A model generated the notes under the pieces. It ran no database searches. It was not told the DNA's origin and worked only from the letters and a program-made list of their open reading frames with translations. A stretch of 64,000 nt of DNA from Dermacentor variabilis. Lineage: Eukaryota > Arthropoda > Arachnida > Ixodida > Ixodidae. The stretch spans positions 196,001,853-196,065,852 of the forward strand of contig NC_134568.1 of NCBI RefSeq assembly GCF_050947875.1, written 5' to 3'. How positions within the stretch are numbered: position 1 is the first letter of the stretch; every line of letters begins with the position of its first letter. Shown here one piece after another: positions 33,720 to 44,799 of this stretch. The translations under genes and the position numbers were made by a program.

Positions 33720-35956
33720 CATCATCATCATCAGCCTATTCATGTCCACTGCAGGACGAAGACCTCTCCCTGCGACCTCCAATTACCCCTTTCCTGCGCC
33801 AACCGATTTCAACTTGCACCCGCAAATTTCCTAATTTCGCCGCACCATCTGTCTTCTGCCGTCCTCTACTGCGCTTCCCTTCTATTGGTACCCATTCTGT
33901 CACCCTAATGGTCCAATGGTTATCTAGTCTGCGCATTACATGACCTGCCCAGCACCATTTTTTTTCTCTTGATGTCAATTAGAATATCGTATATACCCGT
34001 TTGCTCTCTGATCTAAACCGCTCTCTTTCTATCTCTTAACGTTATGCCTAGCAATATTCGTTCCATCGCTCTTTGCGCGGTCCTTAACTTGTTCTCAAGT
34101 TTCTTTGTCAGCTTCTAAGTCTCTGCGCCGTATGTTAGCACCGGTAAAATGCACTGATTGTCTACTTTCCTTGTCAATCATAACGGTAAGCTCCCAGTCA
34201 GGAGCTCATGATGTCTGCCGTATGCTATCCAACCGATTTTTATACTTTTGTGAGTTTCCTTCTCATGGTCAGGATTCCCTGTGAGTAGTTGATCTAGGTA
34301 AACGTACTCCTGCACAGACTCTAGAGGCTGACTTGCGATCTTGAACTCTTGTTCCCTTGCCCAGGTTATTTATCATTATCTTTGTCTTCTGCATATTAAT
34401 CTTCAGCCCCACTCTTACACTCTCCCTGTTAAGGACCTCAATCATTTGTTGTAACTCGTCTGCATTGTTGCTGAATAGAACAATGTCATCGGCAAACCGA
34501 ATGGTTGTTGAGGTATTCGCCGTCGATCTGTAATCCTAAGACTTCCCAGTTTGATAGCTTGAATACTTATTCTAAGCATGCAGTGAATAGCATTGGAGAG
34601 ATTGTGTCTCCTTGTGTGACCCCTTTCTTTATAGGTATCTTCCCACTTTTATTGTGTAGAATTAAGGTGGCTGTGAAATCTCTGTAGATATTTTTCACGG
34701 TATTTACGTAAGCGGTCTGTACTCCTTGATTACGCATTGCCTCTATGACTGCTGGTATGTGTACTGAATCAAATGCTTTTTAGTAATATATGAAATCCAT
34801 ATAGAGAGTCTTTTTGTACTCTGCGGATTTCTCGATAACCTGGTTAATGACATGGATATGATCCATTGTAGAGTAACCTTTCCTGAAGCCCGCCTGTTCC
34901 CTTGGTTGACTAAAGTCCAGTGTTGCCCTTATTCTATTGGAGATTATTTTGGTAAATATTTTATATAATACTGGGAGTAAGCTAACGAGCCTATAATTTT
35001 CTAGTTCTTGAACGTCGCCCTTTTTGTGGATTAGTATAATGTTTGCATTCTTCTCGTTTTCTGGGACCCAATCAGTCGAAAGACACTTCGTATAGAGAGC
35101 CGCCAGTTTTCCTAGCATTATGTCTCCTCCAGCTTTGATTAAATCGACTGGTATTCCATCCTCTGCGGCAGCTTTTCCCCGTTTCATGCCTTGCAAGGCC
35201 TTTCTGACCTCATCTCTAGTTATAGGAAGAGTTTCTGTATACTGTTTATTATTGTTTCGAATAGAGTGCTCCTGAGTCCTCTGGCTACTGTAAAGGTCAG
35301 TATAGAATTCTTCCGCTACCTTTATTATACCTTCGAGATTGCTGATGATGTTACCGTGCTTATCTTTCAGTACATACATCTTGGTTTGTCCTATGCCAAG
35401 TTTCCTTCTCACTGATTTCAGACTGCGTCCATTTTTAACGGCTTCTTCAGTCTTTGTCACGTTATAATTTCTAATGTCACTTATTTTCGCTTTGTTGATC
35501 AGTTTTGACAGTTCCACGAATTCTCTCTTATCTCTTGAGTTGGACACTTTCATTCTTTGTCGTTTCTTTATTAGGCGCTTTGTTACTTGGGAGAGCTTGT
35601 TTACTGGTTGCCTTGGTGCCTTGCCTCCCACTTCCATTGCTGCCTCTGAAGCCAGCCTCGTTGCAGTTTCATTCATTACCTCTATGTCATCATCATCTCT
35701 TAGTCCTAAGGCTGCATATTTGTTTGCAAGTACCAGCCTGAATTTGTCTGCTTTTGCCCTTACTGCCTCTAAGTTTACCTGTTTTTTCTTGACCATTTTA
35801 ACTCTCTCCCCTTTCAAATTGACGTGGATTCTAGCGCTCACTAACCTATGAACACTGCACTTACCCTACCTATCACTTCTACATCCTGCACTATGCTGGG
35901 ATCAGCAGAAAGTATGAAGCCAATTTAATTTCTTGTTAGACCATTAGGGCTTTTCC
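33720..35956 (-). mobile_element. RTE-like non-LTR retrotransposon, 5'-truncated
   Basis: The minus strand has the end of the endonuclease (about 35850-35950), the connector and RT N-terminus as one 353-residue frame (34780-35841), and, after breaks, a C-terminus with KWCWAGHVMRRLDNHW at 33736-33978. The 3' end is an ATC repeat at 33720-33732. It is flanked by AAGCATGGT (33711-33719) and AAGCACGGT (35957-35965), a 9-bp target duplication, and splits a SINE. Confidence 0.85.
34780..35841 (-). pseudogene. RTE reverse transcriptase, N-terminal 353 residues
   Basis: Basic connector (KRLIKKRQRMK), then IISNLEGIIKVAEEFYTDLY, GMKRGKAAAEDGIPVDLIKA, ILIHKKGDVQELENYR and QAGFRKGYSTMDHIHVINQV. The last is a strong RTE signature. 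The frame ends at a stop just after MDFI, before the catalytic YADD block; the rest is scattered in other frames. Confidence 0.85.
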
Positions 35957-36070
35957 AAGCACGGTATTTGACCGTTTTTGCATTTCGACCCCATCGGAAC
36001 GCGGCCGCTGTGGGCGGAAGTCGAACCCGTGACCGTCGTACTCAGCAGCAGAACGCCATGACCCCTGAAA
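35957..36070 (-). repeat. tick SINE, part 2 (tRNA-like head)
   Basis: Continues the SINE interrupted at 33719: TTTTTGCATTTCGACCCCAT, CGGCCGCTGTGGGCGG and AGTCGAACCCGTGACC with the reversed box B, then the box A region. Confidence 0.7.
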
Positions 36071-36496
36071 CAGGTCTGGGTTTTAACGCGAAAGCGTTAA
36101 GGGTTCCGTGCCGCAGAAAATCCGGCGTCGTCATCCCACGTCCAGCGTCGACCGCCTTTGAGCGAAAAGTCATTCCGAACCCCGCATGCCCGACCACGCA
36201 GGCCCTCCGTGTAACGCAAGGACGTTACTGAAGTAATGGAATTTCTGAAAGTAAAATACGCAAAATAAATCGTAAAGTACGACTTGCACACAGCATACAG
36301 ACATGATAGCGTCGGCTTGTAATTTGAATGTACGAGAAAACATAATTTTGTTACGGGGAAAGTCGAACATAAACCCATTTTCTAGCGTTTCTACCATTCA
36401 TAGAGCGGCGCGCCGAGCTCGGTTCCTTGCAACAACACAATACAGATTTTTTTTTCTTTATTGACAACACAATCCAGATGGCGCTCGCTTGCGTGC

Positions 36497-36680
36497 ATTT
36501 GCGGCCCACGCAAGAGGCCGCGTTTGAACCAGAAAGCTCGCCCTCGTGTATAGCGTTCGCCGCCAGCGTTTCCCGGTAAACGTTACGGTTACATAAGCTG
36601 CAGTTCCCGGGGAGCGTGAGAAGGAGTCGGGGATCTTTGAATGCTATCGCGTTCCACTCTTAAAGGCGAAGCTTAAGCGT
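36497..36680 (-). repeat. Dispersed repeat, copy B (inverted relative to copy A)
   Basis: Contains the reverse complement of the copy A landmarks: GAAAGCTCGCC, CGCCAGCGTTTCCCGGTAAA and CACTCTTAAAGGCGAAGCTT. Another repeat-like block (AACGCGAAAGCGTTAAGGG) lies just upstream at 36080-36235. Confidence 0.65.
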
Positions 36681-36821
36681 CCTCCAATTTTTTGTTATTT
36701 CTGGCTCAAACACACAAGCCTGCTCACACCGGCACGTTTTTTCTTGGGAAGGGGGGTTGTTGCTGTTCATCGCTTTATTGACCTTGTATGTGCACCTAAC
36801 CTTCATATTTTTTAATTGCAG

Positions 36822-36892
36822 TTACTCAACTCTTGGAGCCAGTTTCAAATTTGTTACTGTGGACGACTCCCAGTGGAGGATTCCTGAAGAAG
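36822..36892 (+). CDS. Exon 8: LCCL domain, C-terminal strand and linker
   Basis: A 71-nt exon with acceptor TTTTTAATTGCAG; phases 2 in and 1 out. It encodes NYSTLGASFKFVTVDDSQW and a short linker. GASFKF matches the last LCCL strand (R/A-SF-x-F). The donor is GTGCGC, weaker than the others, and is followed 18 bp later by a CACACG microsatellite. Confidence 0.85.
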
Positions 36893-36910
36893 GTGCGCAA
36901 GCATGCAAAA

Positions 36911-36945
36911 CGCACACACGCACACACACGCACACACACGCACAC
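36911..36945 (+). repeat. CACACG-type microsatellite
   Basis: 35 bp, starting 18 bp after the donor of exon 8. Confidence 0.9.
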
Positions 36946-37229
36946 TAGGAATGTACTTTGTTTAATGATCAGCTAGGCCTAACAGGGTCGCCTCACGAAC
37001 AGTACTTCAGCTGACAACACAAAGTACGTAGGCAAGAATGTGCGCTGACATCCAGAATGCTCGTCGCTGAGAACCTCAAGAATGGTTATATGTCCCTTAT
37101 TTCGGCCATCAATAGTTGACATTTGTACTCGTATCGGGCTCGTTCTCTACGATGCTCTCAAATGTAAAATGGCTCTAATACTTTGTTTTATTAAGCCGAT
37201 AGGCCGTGAAGCGAAGAAAAGCACAGCGG

Positions 37230-37412
37230 AAATTGCCAGTCCTTTTTTATTGTACAAAACAAATTATGTATTAAGCTGAAATTTGTGATAAACCTAATAT
37301 TCTGATCAAAAGGAAAGGACAATGCAAGCAAATAGAACTTGCCGCCGGTGGGAGCAGAGCCTGCAACCTCCGCATGACGTGTGCAGTGGTCTACCAAATG
37401 AACCGCGGCGAT
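37230..37412 (-). repeat. tRNA-derived SINE, second family
   Basis: The minus strand shows a tRNA-like head at about 37343-37410: TTCATTTGGTAGACCACTGC as box A and GGAGGTTGCAGGCTCTGCTC as box B, followed by CCACCGGCGGCAAG. The tail towards 37230 is less certain. In intron 8. Confidence 0.6.
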
Positions 37413-37733
37413 GCTTGTCCTTTCGTCCACTTTCTTGTGTAATCATGTACGTGTATGACGGTGTCATGCGGAAATTGGGGGTCGGCTCCTACCGGCCGTA
37501 AGTTGTCTTTTCTTGCACTTTTATGTCATTTTTCCGTCATGTAAAATGTTGAGTGCATCGCGAATTTAACCCTCATCCATAATTATTTCTACACTTTGAT
37601 AACAATGTTAATATCCTATATGCTTCCCTTCGATTCAACGTCTGTTGGCTTCATGTGGTTGTTGAGTCGCTTAATTCCCCTGATTCTTCGCGCTGATCTA
37701 ACAATTTCTGTGCTACTTCACTCCTCTTCACAG

Positions 37734-37904
37734 GCTGTCCACCCAAATGGAGAGATTCCGGCAGTTTTTGTTTTTACTCTGCCGGAAAAAGCCGATCTCA
37801 GACAACAGCGAGAAACTTTTGCCGGAATCTGGGAAGTAAACTTGTAGCTCTTCGTGGAGATAACACTACGAGGAACCTTGCTGCTGAATTCATGATGGCT
37901 AACG
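37734..37904 (+). CDS. Exon 9: C-type lectin-like domain, first half
   Basis: A 171-nt phase 1-1 exon, open throughout. It encodes GCPPKWRDSGSFCFYSAGK, then ARNFCRNLGSKLVALR, the classic start of a long-form C-type lectin fold (CPxxW, Cys2, Cys3 and the helix 2 motif). The acceptor is CTCTTCACAG. The donor is GTACTT at 37905, non-optimal but in phase. Its reading frame differs from the longest open frame at this place, so a simple ORF scan would miss it. Confidence 0.87.
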
Positions 37905-38446
37905 GTACTTCCTTTCGCAATTCATTGTTCAAATGAAGTGAAATTTCATCCAATTTTGCGTGCTTCTGGGTAAATTTTCGCTGCAGCTCACTTTGGCATT
38001 GCGCCTCGCAAACATTCTTCAGTTCAATGACCTTTCAATGAGCATTTCTTCGCTATACTAAGTATATTCAAGGCCTTAACTGGTGGGCAAGGCGTAGAAA
38101 TGGGAGATGCTTCATTCCTTCGGTTCCATTTTAAATCTAAATCGACATCTTAAGTGCAATGCCTAAGCGGACATAACGCATGCTTCACATTGGGAATATG
38201 ACAGCTAAGACGCAATCGAAAGAACCTTATTGAAAGTGAAATAAACCATGGAAGGACAAGTAAAAAAAAATATTAAAGTAACTCTTACCGATTCCAAACG
38301 CATTTACGCTGTCCGTACTTTGAAGCTAACGGCGTATAGCAATATGTTACAATAATATTAATTCATTATTACACACTAATAATCAGGAATCCTTTTAAAA
38401 ATTTGAACGCTACCTCAATCATGCGACAATAATGTTTTAAACGTCA

Positions 38447-38449
<3 letters not shown>

Positions 38450-38511
<62 letters not shown>
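38450..38511 (+). repeat. AT microsatellite
   Basis: About 31 AT units in intron 9. Confidence 0.95.
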
Positions 38512-38514
<3 letters not shown>

Positions 38515-38667
38515 CTTTAATTTGCAAAAAAAAATAAGCGGGCCCGCACAACCTGGGTTACTGTGCTATTTAGAATAGAAATAATATAGCGCCGTATTAT
38601 TGTAGTAGCCTCTGCGCTTAAGTATTGTGATAAAGAAAACGTCAGCTAAAACAATTTCTACTTGCAG

Positions 38668-38859
38668 GAATCGTGGAAACATGGCTTTCAGAGCTTCGAG
38701 TCCAGTCACCATTCCTGCCAATCCCGGCAAACAACGATACACCTGGAGACAGTTGCATGGCTCTAAGCATCGTTAATCCCAGTCAGCCCGAAGTCGTTAC
38801 AAGGCCGTGCAGTCTCAGTCTTCCTGTCATATGCTTTGCGCTCAAGACCTTAAAGCTAG
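38668..38859 (+). CDS. Exon 10: C-type lectin-like domain, second half
   Basis: A 192-nt phase 1-1 exon that completes the lectin fold: GIVETWLSELR (position of WIGL), GDSCMALSIV and LPVICFALKTLKL with the final cysteines. Six cysteines are present over the two exons. The calcium/sugar motifs EPN or QPD and WND are absent, so classical calcium-dependent sugar binding is unlikely. The acceptor is TTCTACTTGCAG and the donor is GTGAGA. Confidence 0.87.
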
Positions 38860-39453
38860 GTGAGAACGAGGCAGCATTTTCTGCGCTTTCGCATGCATGG
38901 GTTGACACTAGCAGAACACAAATGCAACCACTTATTAGGTTGGGTCAAGACAATATCCTTCCTATATATTGAATAGGCTAGTTATTTTTGCTGCAACAGT
39001 CTGATAGGGTAGCTCAAGTAGTCGGTAGTATTGCTTTTTTTTTTTACTTGTGTTACTAGCAGAGCTGTCCGCTCGAAGAGAGGACTGTGAAGTTAAGTAT
39101 AGTTCGTATAACTAGTTAAGATTTGCCAATCAGTTCAGTCCGTCCAAGTTTCACATTCTAAAATCAAATTAAAGTAGAAAGTAAGCTGGCGTAAGTGCGT
39201 ATTTCACTCAGAAATTACGATGTAGTACACCCACATGAAGAATTCTCGTCGCATGACCATTATGCTACAGTTAAACTGGAACCAGTATTTTTGGCACTAC
39301 AACAGGACACATCTGGTCACTTAGCGGGCACTTAGTGAGCGAAACGGTCAATAACATGCAAAATGAAAATTGTGAAGGGACGACGAAGAGGGAGGCATCA
39401 CGTGCAACGTGATGCAGATCGTGTAGAACTGAACGCATTGCTGTCGTGTGCAG

Positions 39454-39642
39454 TCCAGTGCGAGGACCCAGGCCCAGTCAAGGGTGGCTCGGCGCTGGTG
39501 GAGAAGACTTCGCACGGTCGCTTCCTGGAGGGCAGCCGCATATCCTACTACTGTAAGGAACTGCACTACCTCAGCGGAGAGGGAACGCTCACGTGCACCG
39601 CCAACGGCACCTGGAGCGCCCAGAAGCCTCGCTGTATTCCCG
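39454..39642 (+). CDS. Exon 11: sushi/CCP domain (counterpart of factor C sushi 4)
   Basis: A 189-nt phase 1-1 exon encodes VQCEDPGPVKGG, then SRISYYCKELHYLSG, LTCTANGTWSAQKPRC. Four cysteines and the Trp are conserved. LHYLSG and NGTWSA are near identical to the matching factor C sushi, one of the best-conserved stretches outside the protease. The acceptor is GTCGTGTGCAG and the donor is GTGCGT. Confidence 0.92.
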
Positions 39643-40309
39643 GTGCGTGCTAATATATACTGCTGCTTGGGCCGTGCCGTTGGGCGATGCGGGGAAAGTG
39701 CTTGCACACCAGTCTGGAGAAAGAAATTCCTGGGGGCCAAAGGAATTCCATACGCAATCTTGCTATAACGATTTGTTTCTCGCTCTCAAGTTTGTATTCT
39801 TACTGCTTAAGTGACGTATAACATTTTAGAGGGGATAGTCTGTGTTTATAAAGTAAAACACAGTGCTGTTGTGTGTGTTCCGGCCCGTTCTTTGCTTGCA
39901 GGGCAAGTCTAACAAAAAAAAAGCCTTGTAGACTTGTAATTTCCAACGAATCTGTTGAAAATTGGCCGTGTCAGCAGTAATGCGGAGTAGAGCACTGAAG
40001 TGGCTTAGGAAAGCCCCAGGTACCTTCCCTGCTACATTACGCGTCCTTTTTAGAAAGCCTGCGTGGCACACTATTACCTCGCTTACCGTGCAGCTGCATC
40101 ACAAACATGTGTAGCAATGCAAGTTGTGCTAATATGTGTTTAGGCAGAGAATAGAAAAAAAACGTGCAATTCTCTTTCTTTCTTCTTTTTTTAAGCAATA
40201 ATTTCGCGTCGTATAAGTACAGTGGTGACGTGTCAGTGCTTCTGCACAGGCATGCTATCCATTGTCTCCATTCTCGCCTAATTCATCGCATTCATGTTGT
40301 CCTAATATA

Positions 40310-41288
40310 GGGCGCTATAACGTAAAACTATTCCAAACTTTTCTATTCCAATTCTGCTATCAGCCCACCGCGACTGATCAAAAACTTTTTTGGACCTACC
40401 CCACATCACCTATCACTCGACGTCACGCAAACCGCGATAGCTCCCCATCTGATATGACGTGTACACACTGATTATGTATAATTTGACCGAACAAAACAAA
40501 AATATGTATTTCTGATTCGACGCCTTTTGACATTAGCCCTCGGCTATCGGTCAAAAGTTTTCGGACTTCACCCCCTTCACCTGCCTCTCAGGCGACGTCA
40601 CAAAACCGCAAAAACTTACCGCGTCAAAGTGACGCGTACGCGTTAAAGATGCATTAATATGCCGAACAAAACTGAATTTTCTTCTGAACACCGCAGGCTG
40701 CCCCGTTTCGAAAGGAATAAAAGATGGCTGCCGCCGATCGCTCCGGCACTGGCTACTCGGCCCTGCCGGAGAGCATAGGTTTATTTGTGTGCAATAAAAC
40801 TTTTTGCGTGGCCGTGTAACGTTTCAGAGAACTTTCGGCACGTTTACGACCTCGTTCTACTAACTCTTCTTTGCTGAGGATCCGTTTTGTCGTCATTCTT
40901 AAGCTTCCGTTGCATGCCGCCGCGATTTTCCACGAACCACCGCAAGCTAAGTAAGAGAAAGCGGGCCAATCGCAGACGCTGGCACCACCTTCTTCATCCG
41001 GTTATTGGTATTCAGTGCAGTGGCTCGGCCCCATCAAATCCCTCTCCACTTGAGCATGCTTCTCTCCTCTTGTGAGCCAATTAGGTAAGACAAGCCGCTC
41101 AGTGCAGGCAATGTTATTCGTTTTTCAAGCAAACAAAAGTCACCTCCTATGAACGAGGGCAGCATTTGATTGGTTTGATGAGAAAACCCTGCAGGTGACC
41201 ACCCGGTGCTTGCATCGGCGATTACGCAAATTTGACGTCAGGATATTGGAATAAAAACATATTAGAATAGTTTTACATTATACGGCCC
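40310..41288 (+). mobile_element. MITE family X, copy 2
   Basis: Starts GGGCGCTATAACGTAAAACT and ends ATAGTTTTACATTATACGGC plus CC. The internal duplicated units lie at about 40355-40500 and 40520-40670. In intron 11. Confidence 0.8.
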
Positions 41289-41815
41289 ATACTCTACTTC
41301 GTCAGCTCGAGCAGGAGTCTATGCGCGTCTAGCCCGACATAATTTATGCATCTGCTTCCCTCATAATTATCATAAGCAACCTCACATGCAGAGTTTCTTA
41401 AACTGAACATCAGAATGCAACTTTGGCATTGATAAAATTCAAGCCCTCAAGCTTCTAAAAAGTTTGATTTTACTGTAATATATTTGGTTGGTGCATGAAT
41501 GCTGTCATTTAATTACTCAACCAGACATTTCTGTCACACATTTACATCTAAATGTTGTATATGTGCAAGTAAGATAGAACTCTAGCCAGACGCTCAGCTC
41601 CTATACGTCGCCATCCCTTCGACGTAACTTCGCACTGAGACATGTCACCACGAATGCTATCTCAATTAGTTTGCAAGCCGCTCAAGAATTATTGCAACGT
41701 AAAAACGCTTGAATAAATTTTGTTATTTTGCTGGCTCGCGCTGGACATGTCGGTGCAGTTTCTTGTGTGAGCTTTTTAATTCTGGCCATTCGCATCACTT
41801 TCCCGGCATTTCAAG

Positions 41816-41912
41816 TGGTTACCTGTGGAGAGCCGGAAGTTCCAAGTCACGGGACCATCCGCGTGCTTCCCCCGATACGTGGGGGTGATCCTCGGCGCGG
41901 ACCAGTGCGCGG
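41816..41912 (+). CDS. Exon 12: sushi/CCP domain 5, first part with basic linker
   Basis: A 97-nt exon, phases 1 in and 2 out. It encodes VVTCGEPEVPSHGTIRV and then a Pro/Arg-rich run ending at the donor GTGAGT. Only the first sushi cysteine is here; the other three are in exon 13. Splitting one sushi over two exons at a basic insert matches the unusual long insert in the last factor C sushi. The acceptor is TTTCAAG, with AAG in place of CAG. Confidence 0.82.
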
Positions 41913-42862
41913 GTGAGTGACATTTTTTCTCCCTCTTTCTTTTGTTCTGTATATGTTGTTGTTGTTGTTGAAATCACTAGCTGACACTGAGCCAGTGCTC
42001 TTTACTCTCATTGCTTTCAAGGGGGTGACAAACATTCTTTACGAACATGATAGATCCTGGCGGGTCTAATAAACGCGCCTACTGCAGGCACGCTTGCAAG
42101 CACACACATACACACGACTCGTCGAGTCGTGCACGAGTTTACAGTAGTTCTTCAGGCACCTTTGCAGTTCTCTCAAATATTTCAAGGAATAGTGGGGGGT
42201 TCTTCTCGAGATTACGTTGTAGTTTCTAAACGTATCGCGGACTCGGCTATTCATAACTGCTTTTCACAGTAATTGAGCTAAGGGAATCAGAGCCTCTTAA
42301 GACTGGGGATTTTTATTGTGTGTGGTGGTGGACATAATTTTTGTTGCTAATAGGATGAGTGCAAGAAGCATATACGGCCGGAATCGGGCTCGCTCATGGA
42401 TATCGCCAGGCCTCGTCCAAAGTTTTCAGGCAGTTCATGCGACAAGCAGCGGTCAGCGCATCGATGTCAGATGAAAGAGGGCAGTTAGGTTGAATGGCAT
42501 TGCAGATACTCGGTCAGCAGCTCAATGGTGGACAAGTGACAGTTCCCCCATAGATTGGAAGCCCCACTGCTAACCGCTCAGCACTAAAGAAGTTCATGAG
42601 TCAGCATCATTTTCAGGCATCTCGATCACTCGAAGACAGGAATGAGTCAATTATTTTGTTTTTCTGCAATTATCGGGTAACAAGGAAAGGGCAGATATTG
42701 GAACGCGCCGGAAGAACCCAGATGTTAACGAATTGCCCTCACTGAACCTATTGCGTAGCTGACGTTTCTAGAGCATTACATCAAAGAATGAAGGGGAGGA
42801 GAGAGCAGCCTGTGCAGAGCATGCACGTTCCAGCTGCCATTAAGCAGGCGGTGTGCGCGCAG

Positions 42863-43104
42863 GCATGCGCGGGCGTCCGTGCCGATACGGCTGCAGCGTC
42901 CTCTCAGCCTCAGCTCCACGGCGTACGATGGGAACGACACGAGGGCGGCCGAGGAAGCGAACCTGGTGCTGCCCCCAGGACACCACCGTGTCGGATCCCG
43001 CGCCGAGTACGCCTGCCTGCCGCAGTACGAGATGGCTGGTTCCACGGTGCGGCGGTGCCTGTCGTCAGGACAGTGGAGTGGTTTACCGGCCACCTGCATT
43101 CCCG
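42863..43104 (+). CDS. Exon 13: sushi/CCP domain 5, insert and second part
   Basis: Residues 594-674 start with a basic segment (ARASVPIRLQRPLSLSS), pass through an acidic, Leu/Pro-rich stretch, and finish the sushi with GHHRVGSRAEYACLPQYE, RRCLSSGQWSG and TCIP. HHRVGSRAEYAC aligns with HYRVGSRA in factor C. The factor C insert contains the heavy/light chain cleavage site. An alternative phase-compatible acceptor would start the exon at 42848, adding five residues and an unpaired Cys, so I prefer 42863. The donor is GTAGGT. Confidence 0.83.
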
Positions 43105-43286
43105 GTAGGTGCGCACATAGACAACAGCGCGCGATAATCTGTCCAGTGCGGTTTCTTTTGCTTTACTGTGAACAGTAGTTATGATGTAAAAAAATAGGCT
43201 AATAGCGTTCATTCTTTTTGTGGTTCTTTCGTCGCGCTTTGGTCCGGACACCCAGCCGAAGCTACGTAAAGAAAGAAATGCTGTGT

Positions 43287-43356
43287 CAGGTATGCCTCGG
43301 ATCGAACCAATGATAGCACAGTTTCAAGTACCGCGCTCTAATCACCACGCCAGCGT
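43287..43356 (-). repeat. tRNA-like sequence (SINE head)
   Basis: On the minus strand GGTGATTAGAGCGCGG (box A) and TTGGTTCGATCCGAGGC (box B) are well kept. No matching stem for a real tRNA. In intron 13. Confidence 0.5.
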
Positions 43357-43394
43357 CGCTTAGCGGAAGTGAGTGCATCGCCCACCGCCATCAC

Positions 43395-44790
43395 CATGGA
43401 TGGATGGATGGATGGATGGATGTTATGAGCATCCCCTTTGGAACGGGGCGGTGGGTTGCGCCACCAAGCTCTTGCTACTATACTGCCTAATATCCTACCT
43501 AGGTTAAGCAATGAAAAAAAAACACTATGAACAACCACGCCCAAGTTTTCTGATCCCCTATTGCGAACTGTGCTTTTGGACATCTCCGTCTTTTGTCGTT
43601 TCCCTACTTTTCTTCCACCAATCCTCCAATCGCTTCTTACTAATGTCTATTGCGGACATGTTTGCTTTACCACTGCTCCCGCTGAACCGAAGGGCTTCAA
43701 GGAGGCCAGTGGTGCCTAAATAGACCGCTGGGTAGACGTCTTCACATTCTAATAAAACATGCTCCGTCGTCTCCCTCGCTTTACCGCAGCAAGCACATGC
43801 TTCTTCTTCCTTCTTATATCTCGCTTTATAGGTGCATGTTCTAAGGCATCCCGATCTCGCTTCGAAAAGTAATGAGCTTCCCTTTGAGTTATCATAAATG
43901 GTTTCTTTCCTGATTTCGTTTTTTCCTCTTTAGTAGTTACTCATGGCAGGTTTCTTTTCTATTGCCGCCACCCATGAGATTAATTCAGCCTCTCTGACTT
44001 TCCGCTTGACCTTCTTTGTTTCTGTGTTGCCCACCCTACAGGCCACATACTTGCTCCTAAGCTTCCTAGTTCTTTTCCTCCACTGTGAATCAATGTTCTT
44101 CCTGTGCAGATACCTGAACACTCTCCCATCCCATTTACTTTCTTCCATATTCCTCAGCCGTTTTTCATACTCAATTTTACTGCGCGCTTCCCTCACTTCA
44201 AAACTAGTCCAGCCCATATCACCCTGTACAGCTTCATTTGTAGTCTTCCCGTGAGCGCCCAATGCGAGGCGACCCATTGAACTTTGGTTCCCGTCGAGTC
44301 GTGATTGTACCCCTGATTTAAAGCAAACAACCGCATTTCCAAAAGTAAGTCCTGGAACCATTACACCTTTCTACATACCTCAGAGGACCTCGTACCTATT
44401 CTATCCCTATAGCGCTCTGTGCTTCATTATGGCTGCATTTATCTTCCCCTTTACTGTTATGGTTTTTTCCTCTGTTTCCATATATCCATTGCCTTCGTTT
44501 ATCTATATACCGAGGTATTTATATTCTGCTACCCGAGGTATTCCCTGGCCCTGTATCTCCACTGTCTGTTCACTGTTTTCATTGAATACCATAACATCTG
44601 ATTTTCGAACAGTAAATTTCAAACCTAAATTGTTGCCTTCCTGTCTACAGATATTAGCCAGACGTTTCAAATCACTTTGCTTGTTAGCTAGCAACACAAT
44701 GTCGTGCGCATAACATAAACCTGGGAGTTGCTGCTCTATTACTCTACCCGCCTATTTGTATGAGAGATTACACCCGATATTACTTCCTTA
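43395..44790 (-). mobile_element. 5'-truncated LINE, RT C-terminal and 3' part
   Basis: The minus strand starts inside the RT at CYAHDIVLLANKQSDLKRL (the usual YADD mutated), then KFTVRKSDVMVFNE, VAEYKYLGI, the frame 43930-44361 (VPGLTFGNAVVCFKSG and a basic C-terminal region), and a 3' end with GGAT repeats at 43395-43422. Inactive. Confidence 0.75.
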
Positions 44791-44799
44791 GAGCGCCCT

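Noticed and set aside
43397..43422. CRISPR-like direct repeats
   Set aside because: GGAT microsatellite marking a LINE 3' end; this is a eukaryotic window with no spacer structure.
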